DNA from: Nitrososphaera sp.
Lineage (GTDB): Archaea; Thermoproteota; Nitrososphaeria; Nitrososphaerales; Nitrososphaeraceae
Assembly: GCA_023252395.1 (NCBI GenBank)
Contig: JAJPDY010000037.1
Span: forward strand, 1 to 8,694
Direction: 5' to 3'
Length of the DNA: 8,694 nucleotides
Shown here in pieces: positions 6,625 through 8,694 of the stretch; the first letter of the stretch is position 1, and each line of letters begins with the position of its first letter. A model generated the notes under the pieces. The model ran no database searches. It was given only the letters and a program-made list of their open reading frames with translations, and was not told the DNA's origin. The translations under genes and the position numbers were made by a program.

Positions 6625-7419
6625 GTGAAATTTAGCGGCAAGACAGTCGTTATCACGGGCGCTTCGTCCGGCATCGGGAGGCAGGCTGCGATGGACTTTG
6701 CCCGGCAAGGTGCCAGATCAATAGTTCTTGTGTCAAGGTCAGAGCCAAAGCTGTCGCAACTGGCAGGCGAAATAGCCCACGCGTCGCCATCATGCACGGC
6801 CATTCCATACGCCTGCGACGTGTCTGACAAGAGCCAGGTACTAAAGATGGGCCGGGACATTCTCGATAGGCTCGGCAGCGTGGATGTGCTTGTAAACAAT
6901 GCCGGCTTTGGCATCTTTAAAAACGTCCGAGACATGAGCGTCGAGGAGATAGAGTCGATAACCGCTACAAACTACCACGGCATGATCTACTGCACCAAGG
7001 CTTTTCTCGACTCGATGCTTGCACGAAATTCCGGGCACATCGTGAACGTCGCGTCTGTCGCTGCAAGCTTTGGGGTTGCCGGCCTTGCCGCCTACTGCGG
7101 TAGCAAGTTTGCGATGCTCGGCTTTTCAGAGTCGCTCTACCACGAGCTTTGTGGGACTGGCGTGAAAATAACAGTAGTGAGCCCGATTGCAGTCAAGACC
7201 AATTTCTTCAACCACGAATCATTTAGCGGCAGGACTCCAAACTACACTGGCTTTGCGTTAAAGCCCGAGGCCGTATCAAAAGCAATACTTGCAGCGGCAA
7301 ATTCGCCGCGCCTTGAAATAATAGTGCCGTTTTATGTGAGGGGCGCGGTCTGGTTCAAGCAGACTTTGCCGTACTTGGTGCAGCCAATCGTCGGCGCAAT
7401 ATCGCGCCAAAAGCTGTGA
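6625..7419 (+). CDS. Short-chain dehydrogenase/reductase (classical SDR)
   Basis: NAD(P)-dependent oxidoreductase with a Rossmann fold, 264 aa from GTG 6625. Seen: TGASSGIG dinucleotide motif at residues 11-18, an SRSE segment with Arg38 that favours NADP(H), CDV with Asp65, NNAG at 91-94, and the classical catalytic set Asn116, Ser144, Tyr157, Lys161 (YCGSK). The motif after the active site reads SPIAVKTNF rather than the common PGxxxT. No membrane segment is clear, though the C-terminal part (VRGAVWFKQTLPYLVQPIVG) is hydrophobic and could associate with the membrane, as in fatty-acyl/keto-lipid reductases. The frame remains open to TTG 6610; GTG 6625 is chosen because it gives the usual MKFSGKTVVITGAS start. 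It begins 24 nt after the flippase-like gene and probably shares its mRNA. The substrate is unknown; a lipid role is only suggested by that neighbour. Confidence 0.9.
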   Translation: MKFSGKTVVITGASSGIGRQAAMDFARQGARSIVLVSRSEPKLSQLAGEIAHASPSCTAIPYACDVSDKSQVLKMGRDILDRLGSVDVLVNNAGFGIFKNVRDMSVEEIESITATNYHGMIYCTKAFLDSMLARNSGHIVNVASVAASFGVAGLAAYCGSKFAMLGFSESLYHELCGTGVKITVVSPIAVKTNFFNHESFSGRTPNYTGFALKPEAVSKAILAAANSPRLEIIVPFYVRGAVWFKQTLPYLVQPIVGAISRQKL

Positions 7420-7869
7420 CTATTCGTCGCCCTCTTCCTCAGAAGAAGACGATGCTGCTGGAAGGTCAGATTCCACGTCCATCAGCTGGAGCTCTTTTAA
7501 TTCAAACCTGTAGATGGCTTTCATGTCAAGGCTGAACTTTGTCTTGAGAAGCTCGACAAGCTTGTCACTCAGTGGCCCTGTGAATACGTTCACCTTGAAC
7601 TCGTAGACAAAGCCTTTCATGAACTCTGATATCTTCATTGTCTTTGGGACATCGAGGCCCTCGACTATCGTCCTTCCGTCTGGCATCGGCTCGTACACCT
7701 GCATGTCGACTTTGAAATCCTTCTCATAGATGTCAAGGATGTACCCTGTTCTCGTAATGACCTCGGGCTTGCCAAACTGGACTGACTTTATCTCGTCTTC
7801 TGCCCACTTTGGTAACCCTTGTTCTTCTTGAGAGCCCGGTGCTTCCTTTGTAGCCTTTGCCCTTCCCAT
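7420..7869 (-). CDS. Conserved-looking hypothetical protein with acidic tail
   Basis: 149 aa, not recognised. Residues 1-20 are polar and probably flexible (Lys/Glu/Gln-rich). The middle, about 21-131, alternates hydrophobic and charged residues as in a compact alpha/beta domain, with a basic-hydrophobic stretch at 78-97 and a Lys/Leu-rich helix near 102-112. The last 19 residues are acidic and Ser-rich (ESDLPAASSSSEEEGDE), a flexible tail of the kind found on proteins that contact nucleic-acid-binding or basic partners. No signal peptide or membrane segment. ATG 7869 is chosen because TATTAAAT on the minus strand lies about 33 nt upstream, giving a leader of about 8 nt. The longer frame from ATG 7932 would run through that promoter. 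It is divergent from cdvB, with which it might be co-regulated; its stop codon abuts that of the SDR gene. Confidence 0.75.
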   Translation of the reverse strand: MGRAKATKEAPGSQEEQGLPKWAEDEIKSVQFGKPEVITRTGYILDIYEKDFKVDMQVYEPMPDGRTIVEGLDVPKTMKISEFMKGFVYEFKVNVFTGPLSDKLVELLKTKFSLDMKAIYRFELKELQLMDVESDLPAASSSSEEEGDE

Positions 7870-7898
7870 ACGCCAGTCTAAAGCGTATGTACAACTGC

Positions 7899-7906
7899 AT
7901 TTAATA
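7899..7906 (-). promoter_or_regulatory. TATA box of the acidic-tail protein gene
   Basis: TATTAAAT on the minus strand predicts a transcription start near 7877 and a leader of roughly 8 nt before ATG 7869. It argues against the ATG at 7932, which lies upstream of it. Confidence 0.6.
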
Positions 7907-7935
7907 GTTTCCCATCGTGCCAGCGCACGCATGTC

Positions 7936-7945
7936 TATAAAATAT
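7936..7945 (+). promoter_or_regulatory. TATA box of cdvB
   Basis: TATAAAATAT is the best TATA match in the window. The predicted transcription start, about 26 nt after its centre, falls at or next to 7966, the A of an ATG opening an 11-codon ORF, and 41 nt before the cdvB ATG. It is about 30 bp from the oppositely directed TATA box, so 7870-8006 is a compact divergent promoter. A weaker AT-rich run at 7957-7965 could give a later start near 7987. Confidence 0.6.
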
Positions 7946-7965
7946 TACACGTTGGTTATTCAATT

Positions 7966-8001
7966 ATGACACTTCTGTTTAACGGCATTTCCTCTGGCTA
8001 G
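7966..8001 (+). CDS. Possible leaderless 11-codon upstream ORF before cdvB
   Basis: ATG 7966 opens a frame MTLLFNGISSG that stops at TAG 7999-8001, five bases before the cdvB ATG and in a different frame. The predicted transcription start coincides with this ATG, so on a leaderless message it would be the first start codon met by the ribosome. Termination next to the cdvB start could allow reinitiation, since cdvB has no Shine-Dalgarno. A frame this short can occur by chance, and expression is inferred from promoter spacing only. Confidence 0.35.
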   Translation: MTLLFNGISSG

Positions 8002-8006
8002 TTGAC

Positions 8007-8660
8007 ATGACGAGCTTCAGCAGCAACTGGGTAAAGGACAATAAACCGAATATGTCTGAGAGGATAAAGCAAAACATAGGCCCTCAGCAACCACTGAAAC
8101 CACGAATTGAATTCGCAAAGAACAAGATTCAAGCGCAGAACCAAAAGCTGGATACCATTCTTGAAAAGTTACGAGGCAAAGAAAAATCGCTATTCAACCA
8201 GGTAGTTTCTGCTCTGCAAAGACACGACACGCAGCAGGGCAAGATGTTATCGAATGAAATTGCTCAAGTAAGAAAGACAACCAAGATGATCTCACAGCTA
8301 AAGATGGCGCTAGAACAGATACAGCTCAGGCTAGAGTCCACTATCGACCTCGGAGACGTGATGGTCGCAATCGGGCCAGCAATGGGCGCACTCACCAGAG
8401 TAAGGTCAGGATTGGCAGGCGTAATGCCAGAAGTCGACCGCGAGCTGGGAGAAATCAACGGCGTCTTTAGCGACATCATGATGAGCGCAGGAAGCATGGG
8501 CAACACATCGTTTGCATTCGATGCAAGTGGCGAAGAAGTAGACAGGATACTTGCAGAAGCAGGCGCAGTGGCAGAGCAGAGAATGACTGACAGCTTCCCA
8601 GACGTCCCAGTTGGAACAACCAGCAGCGTAAGGACATCCGCAGGCGAGCACTCCCAGTAA
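8007..8660 (+). CDS. cdvB: CdvB-family ESCRT-III (Snf7-like) cell division protein
   Basis: ESCRT-III homologue of the archaeal Cdv division machinery, which assembles at midcell as membrane-remodelling filaments and is disassembled by the Vps4-like ATPase CdvC. Seen: a basic, Gln/Lys-rich N-terminal helical region (about 17-110), consistent with the long helix alpha1-alpha2 hairpin; a helix at 116-158 (DVMVAIGPAMGALTRVRSGL); a flexible Gly/Ser/Met linker at about 159-174; and a C-terminal acidic helix EEVDRILAEAGAVAEQRM at 176-193, possibly an MIT-interacting segment for CdvC. The protein (217 aa) ends in a Thr/Ser-rich tail and shows no winged-helix domain, which in Sulfolobus CdvB binds CdvA. 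It may therefore be one of several thaumarchaeal CdvB paralogues. cdvA and cdvC are not in the window. ATG 8007 is the only good start; it lacks a Shine-Dalgarno and sits behind the TATA box and short upstream ORF. Confidence 0.9.
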   Translation: MTSFSSNWVKDNKPNMSERIKQNIGPQQPLKPRIEFAKNKIQAQNQKLDTILEKLRGKEKSLFNQVVSALQRHDTQQGKMLSNEIAQVRKTTKMISQLKMALEQIQLRLESTIDLGDVMVAIGPAMGALTRVRSGLAGVMPEVDRELGEINGVFSDIMMSAGSMGNTSFAFDASGEEVDRILAEAGAVAEQRMTDSFPDVPVGTTSSVRTSAGEHSQ

Positions 8661-8694
8661 AAAACTGGAGCCGCCTACCTCTTTTTCCTTTTTT
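8654..8694 (+). terminator. Hairpin plus poly-T terminator after cdvB
   Basis: CCAGT (8654-8658) and ACTGG (8664-8668) form a 5-bp stem with an A5 loop that overlaps the cdvB stop. A T-rich tract follows (five T at 8682-8686, six at 8689-8694). Archaeal RNA polymerase terminates at T runs, so the tract is the main signal and the hairpin may be incidental. The tract may continue beyond the window. Confidence 0.5.

Noticed and set aside
6213..6935. 240-aa minus-strand frame across the flippase-like/SDR junction
   Set aside because: It lies opposite two well-supported genes and has no recognisable domain or initiation signal.
7870..7932. N-terminal extension of the acidic-tail protein to ATG 7932
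   Set aside because: The extension contains the TATA box that fits ATG 7869, and its residues do not look like the rest of the protein.
1..8694. CRISPR array, tRNA, rRNA, insertion sequence or toxin-antitoxin pair
   Set aside because: I found no regularly spaced repeats, tRNA-like cloverleaf, rRNA signature, transposase motif or recognisable TA pair on reading both strands.

Overview
The window looks like a chromosomal segment of a soil-type ammonia-oxidising archaeon (Thaumarchaeota/Nitrososphaerota, most like Nitrososphaera). Supporting signs are a CdvB/ESCRT-III division protein, a GPN-loop GTPase, an archaeal GHMP-type homoserine kinase, a crotonase of the kind used in the 3-hydroxypropionate/4-hydroxybutyrate carbon-fixation cycle, TATA-like boxes about 26 nt ahead of several starts, very short or absent leaders, and dense packing on both strands. 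The genus is an inference from gene content and moderate GC; no rRNA or other marker is present to prove it.

Layout. (1) 1-2131: an AT-rich block with one gene, a superfamily 2 helicase of the XPD/DinG type (+) with a probable Fe-S cysteine set. It is compositionally unlike the rest and is probably acquired. (2) 2251-3111: an enoyl-CoA hydratase/3-hydroxypropionyl-CoA dehydratase-like crotonase (+) behind its own promoter. (3) 5215 down to 3112 on the minus strand: a two-helix small membrane protein, a tiny charged ORF, a GPN-loop GTPase and homoserine kinase. The last two form an operon, with a strong Shine-Dalgarno inside the end of the GTPase gene. (4) 5216-5508: a regulatory or poorly coding stretch with a long inverted repeat. 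(5) 5386-7419: a UPF0104/LPG-synthase-like multi-pass membrane protein followed closely by a short-chain dehydrogenase (+). (6) 7420-7869 (-): an unrecognised protein with an acidic tail. (7) 8007-8660 (+): CdvB/Snf7-family ESCRT-III protein, divergent from the previous gene, with a possible 11-codon leaderless upstream ORF and a hairpin/poly-T terminator.

The genes are mostly housekeeping (carbon fixation, threonine synthesis, cell division, envelope) and do not form one pathway. I see no CRISPR array, toxin-antitoxin pair, insertion sequence or complete defence system. The most interesting leads are the minicistron in front of cdvB, the foreign-looking helicase, two convergent gene pairs whose stop codons touch with no intervening base, and two small proteins next to the GTPase operon.
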